Assembly (NCBI RefSeq): GCF_004332155.1 | Contig: NZ_SJDV01000010.1 | Coordinates: 1-64,000 of the forward strand | Direction of reading: 5' to 3' | Length of the DNA stretch: 64,000 nt | DNA from: Gramella sp. KN1008 | Lineage (GTDB): Bacteria > Bacteroidota > Bacteroidia > Flavobacteriales > Flavobacteriaceae | Part shown: positions 26,450-34,662 of the stretch, in pieces | How positions within the stretch are numbered: the first letter of the stretch is position 1 | How the letters are laid out: every line of letters starts with the position of its first letter | Notes under the pieces: model-generated | Databases searched by the model: none | Told to the model about the DNA's origin: nothing | Seen by the model: the letters and a program-made list of their open reading frames with translations, nothing else | Translations under genes and position numbers: made by a program

Positions 26450-27073
26450 ATGAAAAAACAAAATAGCACAAAGAAATCCTTAATTCAATATGCCATTTTC
26501 GGGCTTATAGCGATCATCCTTTATGCCACGGGGCTTCACACCGAAGTCATCGGGTTTGCACAGCGCGGATTACTGGAAACAGGTTTAATGAACCCTGATA
26601 TTGAACAAGAGGATAGAGTGGCCAGTTTGGAAGGCGGTAATGAAAGCCTGAAAGAGGTAAGCAAAAATCCGGATGCTAGTTATGATCTGAACTTAAAAGA
26701 TGAAAACGGCAACCTTATTTCTCTTTCACAATTTGAGGGTAAAGTTATTTTCATGAATTTCTGGGCTACTTGGTGCCCTCCCTGCGTGGCAGAGATGCCA
26801 GCGATAAACAAATTACATAATGACCTTGGAGATGAGGTAGTGTTCGTGATGCTTTCTATGGACAATGATTTTGAGAAGGCCATCTCATATAAGAACCGTA
26901 AGGAGTACGGACTTCCTGTTTACACCCAGGTTGGTCCTATGCCTCAAATTTACCATTCCTCTGCCCTACCCACCACTTTTGTTATCGATACCAAAGGGAA
27001 GCTGGTACTCACCCATAAAGGAATGGCTGATTATGACACGAAGGAATTCAGGAATTTCCTAAAAAGCCTGTAG
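26450..27073 (+). CDS. TlpA/ResA-like membrane-anchored thioredoxin
   Basis: 207 residues: one N-terminal membrane segment (about 11-28), a linker, then a thioredoxin-like domain with the active-site motif WCPPC (Cys109, Cys112) and the cis-Pro in ALPTTFVID. It would work in the periplasm as a thiol-disulfide oxidoreductase. It is last in the five-gene cluster, 13 bases after the SoxB-like gene, followed by a terminator. In Sox systems thioredoxin-like partners (SoxW/SoxS) keep the carrier proteins reduced; a similar role here is inference. Confidence 0.85.
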   Translation: MKKQNSTKKSLIQYAIFGLIAIILYATGLHTEVIGFAQRGLLETGLMNPDIEQEDRVASLEGGNESLKEVSKNPDASYDLNLKDENGNLISLSQFEGKVIFMNFWATWCPPCVAEMPAINKLHNDLGDEVVFVMLSMDNDFEKAISYKNRKEYGLPVYTQVGPMPQIYHSSALPTTFVIDTKGKLVLTHKGMADYDTKEFRNFLKSL

Positions 27074-27098
27074 TGATAAGGGATATTTCAACAATACT

Positions 27099-27138
27099 AA
27101 CCTGATTCTGGTTCCCAACCGGAGTCAGGTTTTTTTTC
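27099..27138 (+). terminator. Intrinsic terminator closing the SoxB-like cluster
   Basis: The stem AACCTGATTCTGG / CCGGAGTCAGGTT, with two G-T pairs, has a 7-base loop and is followed by T7. Confidence 0.9.
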
Positions 27139-27225
27139 TCCTATTTAATTCCTGTTCCTTCTGAATGGACGCATATACCTACCCCAATCACCAAATAAAT
27201 TACCATTTTTACAGATTTAAAAAGC

Positions 27226-27429
27226 TTAAAAGGAAACTACTTTGAAGGAATTAGTTAAGCCATTATCTAAACCTTCATTTATAGCTTCTTCCAGGGTATC
27301 GAGATCACCTTCAGCGGTGGAGGCCGCAATTTTGGCAATACTATACTCTGCAGGGCTTAATCTACTCTCCGATTGTGCATAAACCGAAAAGTTTAGCAGT
27401 ATCAGAAAGATTGACAATAACTTGATCAT
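27226..27429 (-). pseudogene. Truncated carboxymuconolactone decarboxylase-like gene
   Basis: The ORF encodes only 67 residues: a signal peptide (ending VYAQS) and then SRLSPAEYSIAKIAASTAEGD. This matches the start of the exported carboxymuconolactone decarboxylase/AhpD-like family, where LN..EQSIV.ISA.TA.GDL..L is typical. After GLDNGLTN the similarity stops, the frame ends eight codons later, and no continuation is visible downstream in any frame. The catalytic Cys region is missing. It lies 79 bases downstream of the flavodoxin gene on the same strand, in a group where a complete copy would be expected. It could be translated as a small secreted peptide. Confidence 0.55.
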
Positions 27430-27508
27430 GTTATAATTCAGACTTCAGGTATTAATTCTTAAGAGTATTTTTTTCAGTAAAAAGAAGAAGCTACACAGTG
27501 GTTTTCCA

Positions 27509-28126
27509 CTATAAAACTCCAATTTCTCTTAACCATTTATCTACCAGTTGAGTGACCTTTTCTTCACGTTCTCCCTTTATCGCCAGGAAAACCCCTTTCT
27601 TTTCATATCCACCTTCCACTGAAAATCCTTTCTGAACCTTACTTTCAGGACATAAGTCCTTAAGCTGTTCAAATCCCTCTCCCACCCCAAAGCCGGCATT
27701 GGTATTAAAGGGAATGACTGTTTTCCCACTTAAATTATTTTCCGTCAAAAAACTTTTCATTGGTGGAGGCATCTGCATATCCCAGGTGGGAAACCCGATA
27801 AATACAATATCATACTTTCCAAGTTCCTTAATGTTGGTTTTCAAAGGAGGTAGATATCCTTCCTCATTTTCCCGGTCTACCTGGGCTACTATTTTCTGAT
27901 AATTCTCCGGGTAAGGGTTTTTCTTTTCCAGGGCAACAAGTTTCCCACTAACTTTTCTCTGAATGATTTCAGCAACCGCTTTTGTATTGTTAGTCCTGGT
28001 CCAATAGACGATCAAAATATTATCCTGTTTTAAAGTTTTAGCAACCCGACCAGAATTTTCAGTTTCAGGATTTGTACAAACTGAAAATATCATACAGAAC
28101 AATATCAACCAGTACTTTAGGATCAT
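27509..28126 (-). CDS. Flavodoxin-like lipoprotein
   Basis: 205 residues: a signal with a probable lipobox (FSVC, Cys17), then a flavodoxin fold. The FMN phosphate loop is YWTRTNNTKAVA, and FIGFPTWDMQMPPPM is the flavin-ring loop of the Flavodoxin_4 type. Exported flavodoxins of this kind occur next to cupin and carboxymuconolactone decarboxylase genes in Bacteroidota. It follows the DUF4440 gene by four bases, so they are cotranscribed. The electron donor is unknown. Confidence 0.8.
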   Translation of the reverse strand: MILKYWLILFCMIFSVCTNPETENSGRVAKTLKQDNILIVYWTRTNNTKAVAEIIQRKVSGKLVALEKKNPYPENYQKIVAQVDRENEEGYLPPLKTNIKELGKYDIVFIGFPTWDMQMPPPMKSFLTENNLSGKTVIPFNTNAGFGVGEGFEQLKDLCPESKVQKGFSVEGGYEKKGVFLAIKGEREEKVTQLVDKWLREIGVL

Positions 28127-28130
28127 TTTC

Positions 28131-28586
28131 TTATTCTTCGCGCTTTGCAGTAAGCTGTTTCACAAAAGAAAGATTGGCTAGTTTCCAGCCGCCGGAACTC
28201 TTCACATATACTTCGGTTACAATAAAAGGATTGGTAACTTCATTTCCTCCAACAACAGCAAGTAGCGTAATTTCGTTTAAAACAATCGCGGTATTTCCAA
28301 CTATATCTGCAGAAACCCTATGAACATCTGCTTTTTTATAATGGATACCGCCGCTTCTTATAATTTCCACCTCACGGTCTTTCCCCCAGCTTCCGCCCAT
28401 ATGCACAAATTGAGCATCCTTATGGAACAAATCGGCAAGTTTATCAGCCTCCTTATCTGCCATCCATTGCCATTTCTTTTTAGAAAGTTCAATGATTTCC
28501 TGCTCTGTATCTGCTTTCTGTGCCCAGGCCATGTTTCCATATCCACATACTAAAAGGAATACAATAATTATTGTTTTAATATTCAT
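28131..28586 (-). CDS. Secreted DUF4440 (SnoaL/NTF2-like) protein
   Basis: 151 residues with a signal peptide (ending AWAQK) and one NTF2-like DUF4440 domain. It is a clear paralogue of the C-terminal half of the next gene upstream: both contain IIELSKKKWQWMADK, and further matches include FVHM.G.W.KDRE and NEITL/NRITL. The NTF2-like fold forms a small pocket used for varied ligands or enzymes; no catalytic set is obvious. It is the second gene in the minus-strand operon. Confidence 0.8.
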   Translation of the reverse strand: MNIKTIIIVFLLVCGYGNMAWAQKADTEQEIIELSKKKWQWMADKEADKLADLFHKDAQFVHMGGSWGKDREVEIIRSGGIHYKKADVHRVSADIVGNTAIVLNEITLLAVVGGNEVTNPFIVTEVYVKSSGGWKLANLSFVKQLTAKREE

Positions 28587-28608
28587 GACTATTATATTTT
28601 AAATTCTA

Positions 28609-29466
28609 TTAATGTTCAATTTCATGAGTATCCCTAGCACTGCTAAATGTCAGGTCTAACAATTTCCAAGAATCGCCTTCCTTTTGATAAAATTCGGTTA
28701 CGGTAAATTCATTAACCACATCATTTCCGCGTACATGCGCCGTGAGGGTTATGCGATTCCAGAGTATAGCTGTATTGTCTCCAAACGTCTCTACTGCAAC
28801 ATCATGAATATTCGCATTTTTGTACCATATACTACCCGATTCAATGATTTCAAGTTCTCTGTCTTTTTTCCAGGTTCCGCTCATATGGACAAATTTTGAT
28901 TTATCATGAAAAAGAGATGCAAGCTTTTCAACATCTTTATCTGCCATCCATTGCCATTTCTTTTTGGAAAGTTCAATGATTTCTTCCTTTGGATTTTTAT
29001 TGGATAATTCCGGCTTCTTAATAGCATTATAGGTATCAGCGGTTAGGGTATCGGTCCATTTTGTAGATGCGTTTCCACTAATTGCTATATATGTAACCGG
29101 GTTATCTGGTGTGGCGCCATGCCAGTGTTCCACATCAGGAAGACATTTCACAACATCTCCGGGACGAACCACCTGAACTTCTTTTCCTTTTTCCTGATAA
29201 TAACCAACACCATGAGTTATTAATAATAATTGGCCTTTTGGATGCAAATGCCAATTGAGTTTGGATCCTTCCGCCGATACGGCCTGGGCAATATTAAAAT
29301 CAAATGTTTCATCTGCCGCAAACACATGGCTCAACCATATATCTCCAGTATGATGAACATTAGGTGCTTTTTTACCTTTTGGAAAAATACTCTCCTGTGC
29401 TGCCATAAAGTTTGGGACGAACAAGCTTATTGCAAGGATCAAATACCAGTTTTTTATACTTTTCAT
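28609..29466 (-). CDS. Secreted cupin - DUF4440 fusion protein
   Basis: 285 residues with a signal peptide (ending MAAQ). An RmlC-like cupin domain lies at about 40-150, with metal-type residues in LNWHLHPKGQ and DVEHWHGATPDN. A DUF4440 (NTF2-like) domain follows at about 160-280. The second half is paralogous to the gene that follows 22 bases downstream. Cupins next to carboxymuconolactone decarboxylase-like and flavodoxin genes are common, but the fusion to DUF4440 is less usual. It is the first gene of the operon. The function is unknown beyond a probable metal-dependent periplasmic step. Confidence 0.8.
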   Translation of the reverse strand: MKSIKNWYLILAISLFVPNFMAAQESIFPKGKKAPNVHHTGDIWLSHVFAADETFDFNIAQAVSAEGSKLNWHLHPKGQLLLITHGVGYYQEKGKEVQVVRPGDVVKCLPDVEHWHGATPDNPVTYIAISGNASTKWTDTLTADTYNAIKKPELSNKNPKEEIIELSKKKWQWMADKDVEKLASLFHDKSKFVHMSGTWKKDRELEIIESGSIWYKNANIHDVAVETFGDNTAILWNRITLTAHVRGNDVVNEFTVTEFYQKEGDSWKLLDLTFSSARDTHEIEH

Positions 29467-29569
29467 ATTTTAAATTTTTAAAAGTTAATTATATCATACC
29501 AGTAATACAGACATTAAAAATTGCTTTTTAATAATAGCAAAATAATTATGTCTTTCTTTTATAAATAGG

Positions 29570-29960
29570 TTAAATATTAAGTCTGTAGGTCACTTTTAGA
29601 TTAATTGATCTATATCTGGGTGCAAACCGGCTCGTAAAATAGTTATCATTATACACTAAAAATAGGTCTGAAAGTGGAGCAAAACGCCATTGCAACCTGG
29701 AATTGACACCAAAGTTATCCCGCTGATTACTATACTGTAACGACGTAGACCAGAATAGATTTTTTGTAAAATTAACCTCAGCCCGGGGTGTTACTAACCA
29801 AATTCGGCACCGGGATATGGATTGGGAAGTCTTATTCCATCATAGTTAACAGCAAGATTAAGTTGCACCCAGGGTTGAAACCTGAATCCAGCTTCAACTC
29901 CAGCAGCGTAGCTTTTCCCATTGAAAAATTCCCCTTCATAAAGCTCAGCTTTGTGATATT
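29570..29960 (-). pseudogene. Decayed DUF5916-type outer-membrane protein (C-terminal remnant)
   Basis: On the minus strand the region translates as FRFQPWVQLNLAVNYDGIRLP in one frame. After a shift near 29800 it continues PRAEVNFTKNLFW, then WRFAPLSDLFLVYNDNYF, and ends TYRLNI-stop. This is the barrel end of DUF5916 proteins. Adding one A to the AAA at 29800-29802 (a T on the coding strand) would join the frames as AEFWLVTPRAEV. The 5' part of the gene is absent: an in-frame stop lies just upstream and the DUF4494 terminator follows. It is a real remnant, with the single-base shift as a secondary lesion or a sequencing error. Confidence 0.7.
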
Positions 29961-29970
29961 ATCCAAAACT

Positions 29971-30011
29971 AAAAAACCACCTCTATTCTTCTACTTTAAA
30001 GGAGGTGGTTC
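29971..30011 (-). terminator. Intrinsic terminator after the DUF4494 gene
   Basis: On the minus strand the stem AACCACCTC / GAGGTGGTT has an 18-base loop and is followed by T4-T6. It lies just beyond the DUF4494 stop. Confidence 0.8.
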
Positions 30012-30039
30012 TTAGTATGATTTTTATCAGAAGGTATCA

Positions 30040-30543
30040 CTATACCAGTTCTTCTTCGTTTATTTCCTCTTCGGTTTCAGGTTTTTCTACAGCCTTGAAT
30101 TCATTTTCCTCTCCATCAAAATATGGGAATACATCCACAATCGTAGATTCGGTAATTGCCGGGATACTATAATCACCCATGGTGTTCTGCATGGCCTGCG
30201 TAGTATTTTCAAAAGCTTCTTTCACATCATTTGCCTGAATAAGCAAATACATGTTCGACTTCTTTTCTTTTCCGCTTTCATCATCGTAGGCTATAAGAGA
30301 GGTCTTCACCTTGAACCAGCGATCTGAATTCTCAAAGGGATGTACTTCGGCTAAGTTGGCAAGCTTGATATTTTTTATCAGAAACTCTTCGCTGGTATAC
30401 GCCTTCATCTCTTCAGTTATTCTGTTTTCGGCCTCGGTATAAGAAACAGCATCCAGTAAATAGGTCTCTGTAACAACCTTGGAATCGCCAGATTCATGAA
30501 CTTTTCTGTATTTTACTTTGCATTCGTACCAGGTAACACTCAT
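30040..30543 (-). CDS. DUF4494 protein
   Basis: 167 residues with no signal peptide. The N-terminus WYECKVKYRKV and the block NMYLLIQANDVKEAFENT identify DUF4494, a small cytoplasmic family restricted mainly to Bacteroidota and without a known function. The C-terminus is strongly acidic. It is a single-gene unit with its own -7 element (TATATTTG) 21-29 bases upstream and its own terminator. Confidence 0.85.
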   Translation of the reverse strand: MSVTWYECKVKYRKVHESGDSKVVTETYLLDAVSYTEAENRITEEMKAYTSEEFLIKNIKLANLAEVHPFENSDRWFKVKTSLIAYDDESGKEKKSNMYLLIQANDVKEAFENTTQAMQNTMGDYSIPAITESTIVDVFPYFDGEENEFKAVEKPETEEEINEEELV

Positions 30544-30564
30544 ATCTTTTATTTTTTAGGGCCG

Positions 30565-30572
30565 CAAATATA
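30565..30572 (-). promoter_or_regulatory. -7 element for the DUF4494 gene
   Basis: The minus strand reads TATATTTGCGGC, an exact TAnnTTTG match, 22 bases before the start codon. The -33 region is weak. The rest of 30573-30870 is AT-rich, and I see nothing further in it. Confidence 0.5.
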
Positions 30573-30871
30573 AAATCCTGGAAGATACCGGCAGTTTATA
30601 TGATCTAATAGATATTCACAATTATAATTAACGTAAACTTTTTCGAGCTACACAGGAGAGCTTATATAATTAATTGTCACTTCTTTAGTAGATATTTATC
30701 GGATTAAAAAAATCCAGGCGAAAAGTTTTTATGTACCCTCAAAAAACTTCGCTTCCTAAATCTTCTTATCGAAGAAAAAGAGTTCCCATACACTTATCTA
30801 CTCCGGCGTCCTTACCGTAATAAAATTCTTAAAGGCATGATAAAATACATAGCTCTGGACGTGAGATTGAT

Positions 30872-30879
30872 TACTTTTG
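30872..30879 (+). promoter_or_regulatory. Possible -7 element for the 72-residue gene
   Basis: TACTTTTG matches TAnnTTTG, 36 bases before the ATG at 30916. There is no good -33 match. Confidence 0.3.
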
Positions 30880-30915
30880 GCCATTCTCCAATCACATGCT
30901 AAGACCAACAGGATT

Positions 30916-31134
30916 ATGAAGCTCGTTAATTTTTCAAAAAAAGAAGACGCTTACGTTGCGAAGGCCATAACCTCTGTGAAGATTTTTGGAATTAGCCTAA
31001 GCAGCACCACCCAGCAATTCGTCAAACCATTATCTGAAGAAACCTGGTACGATTTTAAAGGACATGAAGTTTCGGAAAATAAACAAATACTGCTGGATAA
31101 ATGGCTAAGGGACCATCAACGATTTCTTGAATAA
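30916..31134 (+). CDS. Small hypothetical protein
   Basis: 72 residues from the ATG at 30916 (MKLVNFSKKEDAY); an upstream TTG start is possible but less likely. It is charged, with no signal or membrane segment, and ends in the helical KWLRDHQRFLE. The ordered mix of strand- and helix-like stretches and clean codon use suggest a real gene. I recognise no family. It is convergent with the universal stress protein gene, four bases apart. Confidence 0.55.
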   Translation: MKLVNFSKKEDAYVAKAITSVKIFGISLSSTTQQFVKPLSEETWYDFKGHEVSENKQILLDKWLRDHQRFLE

Positions 31135-31138
31135 ATCT

Positions 31139-31987
31139 TTAGGTCATCTCCTTTAAAATAAGGATAGGGACCCTGATATTAAAATCCACTTCCTCTACCA
31201 CGGTCTGGCTGAACAGTTTCTGAAAAAATCCCTGCCTGCGTTTATACAGAGCCAGCAGATCGCTCTCACGGCTCTCTATGAACAGGTGAACCCCGGTGGT
31301 GACATTCGTTTTCGTTAGTTTATGAAAGCTGAATTCAGATCCCGATAATAGGGTGCTTAGATTTTCCTTTTGAGCCAGCTGTTCCTCGGTCATTCCCTTA
31401 TTATCTGTATCTATGTATACCACCCTGATGCCCGCATTTAAAAATCTGGAGATATCAATAAGAGATGTTAGTTCCCGTAATTTAAAACCATTCCTGAGAT
31501 TGGTAGGGAAAACGATCTCCCGTTCCATATCCCCACTTAATTGAATCTTTTCGGGAACTACAAGTACAGGACAATTCTCGATCTTCTCTATAACTTTTGA
31601 AATAGTATTATCATATGCCGAATTGATAGGTGCACTCTCTCCTGCTGCGCCCATTAAGATCAAATCTATACCATGAGTATCTACTGCTTCCTGTACTCCT
31701 TCAGTGAGGCTGCCCTGGTGGGAAATGATTTCAAACTGATGCCCCGGATTCTCCTTTCTGAAACTCAAACCTTTTAAAAGCTTATCCAGATTATGTTCCG
31801 ATTTTTCCTTTGCAGAACCTTCTCCTTCCTTCATCAGTGAAATATTCTCTCCTAGCAAACTCCTAGCGCTAAAAGAATTGAACAGGAAAAATCTACAGGG
31901 CTGGGTTTTATACATAGACATGCCATATATAAGTGCATTCCAGGCATGTTTGGAGAAATTGGTTGGTATAAGGATTTTCTTTTCCAT
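31139..31987 (-). CDS. Universal stress protein, two-domain (UspA family)
   Basis: About 282 residues from the ATG at 31987 (MEKKILIPTNFSKHAWNAL). Tandem Usp domains are present: the first contains GAAGESAPINSAYDNTISKVI followed by CPVLVVPE, the nucleotide-binding loop pattern of ATP-binding Usp proteins. The second half (from about 145) is more diverged and ends VPILILKEM. It is divergent from a multi-PAS histidine kinase, and the two may respond to the same stress; that link is inference. Confidence 0.85.
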   Translation of the reverse strand: MEKKILIPTNFSKHAWNALIYGMSMYKTQPCRFFLFNSFSARSLLGENISLMKEGEGSAKEKSEHNLDKLLKGLSFRKENPGHQFEIISHQGSLTEGVQEAVDTHGIDLILMGAAGESAPINSAYDNTISKVIEKIENCPVLVVPEKIQLSGDMEREIVFPTNLRNGFKLRELTSLIDISRFLNAGIRVVYIDTDNKGMTEEQLAQKENLSTLLSGSEFSFHKLTKTNVTTGVHLFIESRESDLLALYKRRQGFFQKLFSQTVVEEVDFNIRVPILILKEMT

Positions 31988-32021
31988 GCTTTTCAGCTTC
32001 CGTATTGGCAATTGAATTTAC

Positions 32022-32029
32022 CAAATATA
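32022..32029 (-). promoter_or_regulatory. Possible -7 element for the Usp gene
   Basis: The minus strand reads TATATTTG, an exact TAnnTTTG match, 35 bases before the Usp ATG. Its presence supports starting the divergent histidine kinase at 32162 rather than inside this region. Confidence 0.45.
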
Positions 32030-32161
32030 GTGAACCCGGAAGAATTAAATAATGAAAGAATTTTTAAGCTCCTAAAACTCATAGAATCAAATCCCGCAAA
32101 AGCCTTGTTCCAAAATATATTGAGGATAAAATCTCTTGTTAAAATCCTTTTCGTACATTGT

Positions 32162-34519
32162 ATGAATAATTCCAACCAGTATTTTTCCCAGGTGATGATA
32201 AGTTCTGAAAATTTTAATGACCACTTTAGAGTGAACTCCTCCTGTGAATTTCAGTCTGGTGAACTATCCTCTTCTCCCCGATCGCTTTTTTTAATTATCC
32301 AGACGATGGATAACAAGATCAGCTATTGTAATCCCGCATTTAAAGAATATTGTGGTTATGGAGATACATGCATGAATAGCTTAAAGATCTGTAAAGAAAT
32401 CATGCATCCTGAAGACCAGTCGAATTATTTTAAACATCTAAAATCATTCAGGAATATTAATAATACTAAGGAAAAATATATTGTCGTGAGGCTAAAAAAC
32501 CAGCACGGCGAGTGGTCACCCTTTTGCTTTAAAGACAGGATTTATACAGGCCACCCTTCTCAAAAAAAGCTTATTCTTACGGAGGTCTTTGCATTACATG
32601 AATCTGCAGAATCTGACACTGACTCTCAACAATCACTTAGTTTAGAGTACAGGCATTTATTACAATCCCTGGACGAAGCTTTCTGTATTTTTGAAATGAT
32701 CTATGATGAGAACGGATATCCTGTAGACTACATCTTCCAGGAAATTAATCCGGCTTTCGAAAAACAAATCAATCTGAAGAATGTTACTGGAAAAACCATG
32801 CGGGAACTAATTCCCGATCATGAAGAACATTGGTTTAAAACCTACGGTAATGTAGCATTAACCGGTGAACCCATTAGATTTCAGTATCAGGCCGGAAAGA
32901 TAGATAACGCCTGGTTGGATTTGTATGCTTTTCGCCTTGGGGATAATAATAGTAGACGGGTCGCTGTTCTTTTTCATAATATCACCAGTCGTAAGCTGGC
33001 AGAAGACCAAATGAAAAAGGTTAAAGCAGACCTGGAGAGAAAAGCAAAGAAACGACAGAAGGAACTTGAAGAAAGTAATGCACTGCTTAAGACTATCTTT
33101 AATACTACTACTCTTGGAATAGCAGTTCTTAAGCCTTTACATAATGAAAAAGGTGAGATTACTGATTTCAGATTCGTTAAGACTAACAACGTACTCCTGA
33201 AAATTTTTCCGAAAGCCGGCACTAAGGGAGCAACTTTTTTTGACGCTACCCGTGATAAACCCAGTCTGGGAATATTTAACGAACTTAAAGAAGTAAGCAA
33301 AACAGGTAAGGACTTTGACAAAGAACTATCTTTTAATCAGGAAGGTTATAATAATTGGTTTCGTATAACTGCGCTACCCCAGGGTGATTTGCTTATCGCT
33401 ACAATAGAAAATATAACCGAACGTAAGTTAAAAGATAAGGAACTAAAGGAAACGGTGAGGTTTAAACAACAATTAGTTCGCACCTCTCCTGAAACCATTG
33501 TTATAATTAATCTTAATGACCAGAATGTTCGGTATATCAATAAAGATATTTATCCTAAAGAAGGTCTCACCAGAAAAAGAGTACTAGGCACTCCATTACC
33601 GGAAATTATTCCATATATCCATCCACGCGACAGGGAGCGAGTTCTGGATTTTCATAGGAAAATCCTGAAATCGGGAGATGATGAAATTCATGATATTGAA
33701 ATAAAACTTCAATTAAGACCTAATAAATGGGAGTGGTTTAGTGTAAGAGGAAAGGTATTTCACAGGCGTGATGATTCCTGGGTAGATGAATATGTACTTT
33801 TGATAAGGAATATCCATCAGCAAAAAAAGACTCAGAAAGCTTTAATTACAGCTGAAAAATTCTCAATTATGGGAGAAATTGCGAGAACTCTGGCGCATGA
33901 ACTACGGAATCCTATCACAAGTATTGGAATGGCGACCCAGGTAATGGGTAAAAAGCTGGACCATATCCCACACCATGGTTTAGATAAATATTTAAAAATT
34001 CTTAAGAACAGTGCTTCAATATTAAACGAGCTGGTTAGCGATCTATTAAATTCTTCCAATTATTATGAATCTGTTTTAGAGAAACAGGACCTTACTGAAA
34101 TCGTTGAAAGTACTCTGGAAAAGGCATCTGATCGTATTTACCTGGCCGGGATAGAAATTAAAAAAGATTACGAAGGCCATCATTATATTCTTGCCGACAG
34201 GGAGAAGCTGGAGATCGCTCTTCTGAATATAATCTTAAACGCCAGCGAGGCCACAATACCAGATGAAGGCATTATTTCTGTAAAAATAACTGAAGAGGAG
34301 AAAGATATATTACTTTTTATTGGGGATAATGGTCATGGCCTTGAAAAAAAACAAATGGATCGGTTGTTCGATGCATTCTATACCACCAAAGAAACAGGGG
34401 TCGGTGTAGGGCTCTATTCAGTAAAAAATATATTAGAAGAACATGATTCAAGAATAGAAGTCTCCAGTGAACCTGAAAAAGGCACCTGTTTCACCATTTA
34501 TTTCCCCAAAGTAACCTAA
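32162..34519 (+). CDS. Multi-PAS sensor histidine kinase
   Basis: About 785 residues from the ATG at 32162; the frame stays open further upstream but would then overlap the divergent Usp gene and its promoter. There is no membrane segment, so it is a cytoplasmic sensor. Four PAS-like regions span roughly 30-160, 165-285, 320-430 and 440-560, with a coiled coil (KKVKADLERKAKKRQKELEE) between the second and third. The HisKA box is ARTLAHELRNPITSIGM, then comes a HATPase domain with N box NIILNASEA and G boxes DNGHGL and GVGVGLY. There is no receiver domain or adjacent response regulator, so it is an orphan kinase. Confidence 0.85.
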   Translation: MNNSNQYFSQVMISSENFNDHFRVNSSCEFQSGELSSSPRSLFLIIQTMDNKISYCNPAFKEYCGYGDTCMNSLKICKEIMHPEDQSNYFKHLKSFRNINNTKEKYIVVRLKNQHGEWSPFCFKDRIYTGHPSQKKLILTEVFALHESAESDTDSQQSLSLEYRHLLQSLDEAFCIFEMIYDENGYPVDYIFQEINPAFEKQINLKNVTGKTMRELIPDHEEHWFKTYGNVALTGEPIRFQYQAGKIDNAWLDLYAFRLGDNNSRRVAVLFHNITSRKLAEDQMKKVKADLERKAKKRQKELEESNALLKTIFNTTTLGIAVLKPLHNEKGEITDFRFVKTNNVLLKIFPKAGTKGATFFDATRDKPSLGIFNELKEVSKTGKDFDKELSFNQEGYNNWFRITALPQGDLLIATIENITERKLKDKELKETVRFKQQLVRTSPETIVIINLNDQNVRYINKDIYPKEGLTRKRVLGTPLPEIIPYIHPRDRERVLDFHRKILKSGDDEIHDIEIKLQLRPNKWEWFSVRGKVFHRRDDSWVDEYVLLIRNIHQQKKTQKALITAEKFSIMGEIARTLAHELRNPITSIGMATQVMGKKLDHIPHHGLDKYLKILKNSASILNELVSDLLNSSNYYESVLEKQDLTEIVESTLEKASDRIYLAGIEIKKDYEGHHYILADREKLEIALLNIILNASEATIPDEGIISVKITEEEKDILLFIGDNGHGLEKKQMDRLFDAFYTTKETGVGVGLYSVKNILEEHDSRIEVSSEPEKGTCFTIYFPKVT

Positions 34520-34611
34520 GCCATACCACAATATCCTTTACTACATCCTCAAGAGGAGTTTTTTATTTTTCCTCCACACTCTGAACCACGATTCTTATCA
34601 AGCACTATGAC

Positions 34612-34619
34612 TATGTTTG
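34612..34619 (+). promoter_or_regulatory. Possible -7 element for the M49-like peptidase
   Basis: TATGTTTG matches TAnnTTTG, 44 bases before the ATG at 34663. Confidence 0.4.
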
Positions 34620-34662
34620 TTAAAACACCTAAATTTATCCTACTAACAAAAATCATTAAGAA

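Noticed and set aside
23524-27073. Complete Sox thiosulfate-oxidation operon
   Set aside because: No soxA, soxX, soxY, soxZ or soxCD is present; only single families overlap with Sox, so the pathway name is not justified.
29788-30015. 75-codon plus-strand frame
   Set aside because: It is antisense to the DUF5916 remnant and reads through the DUF4494 terminator.
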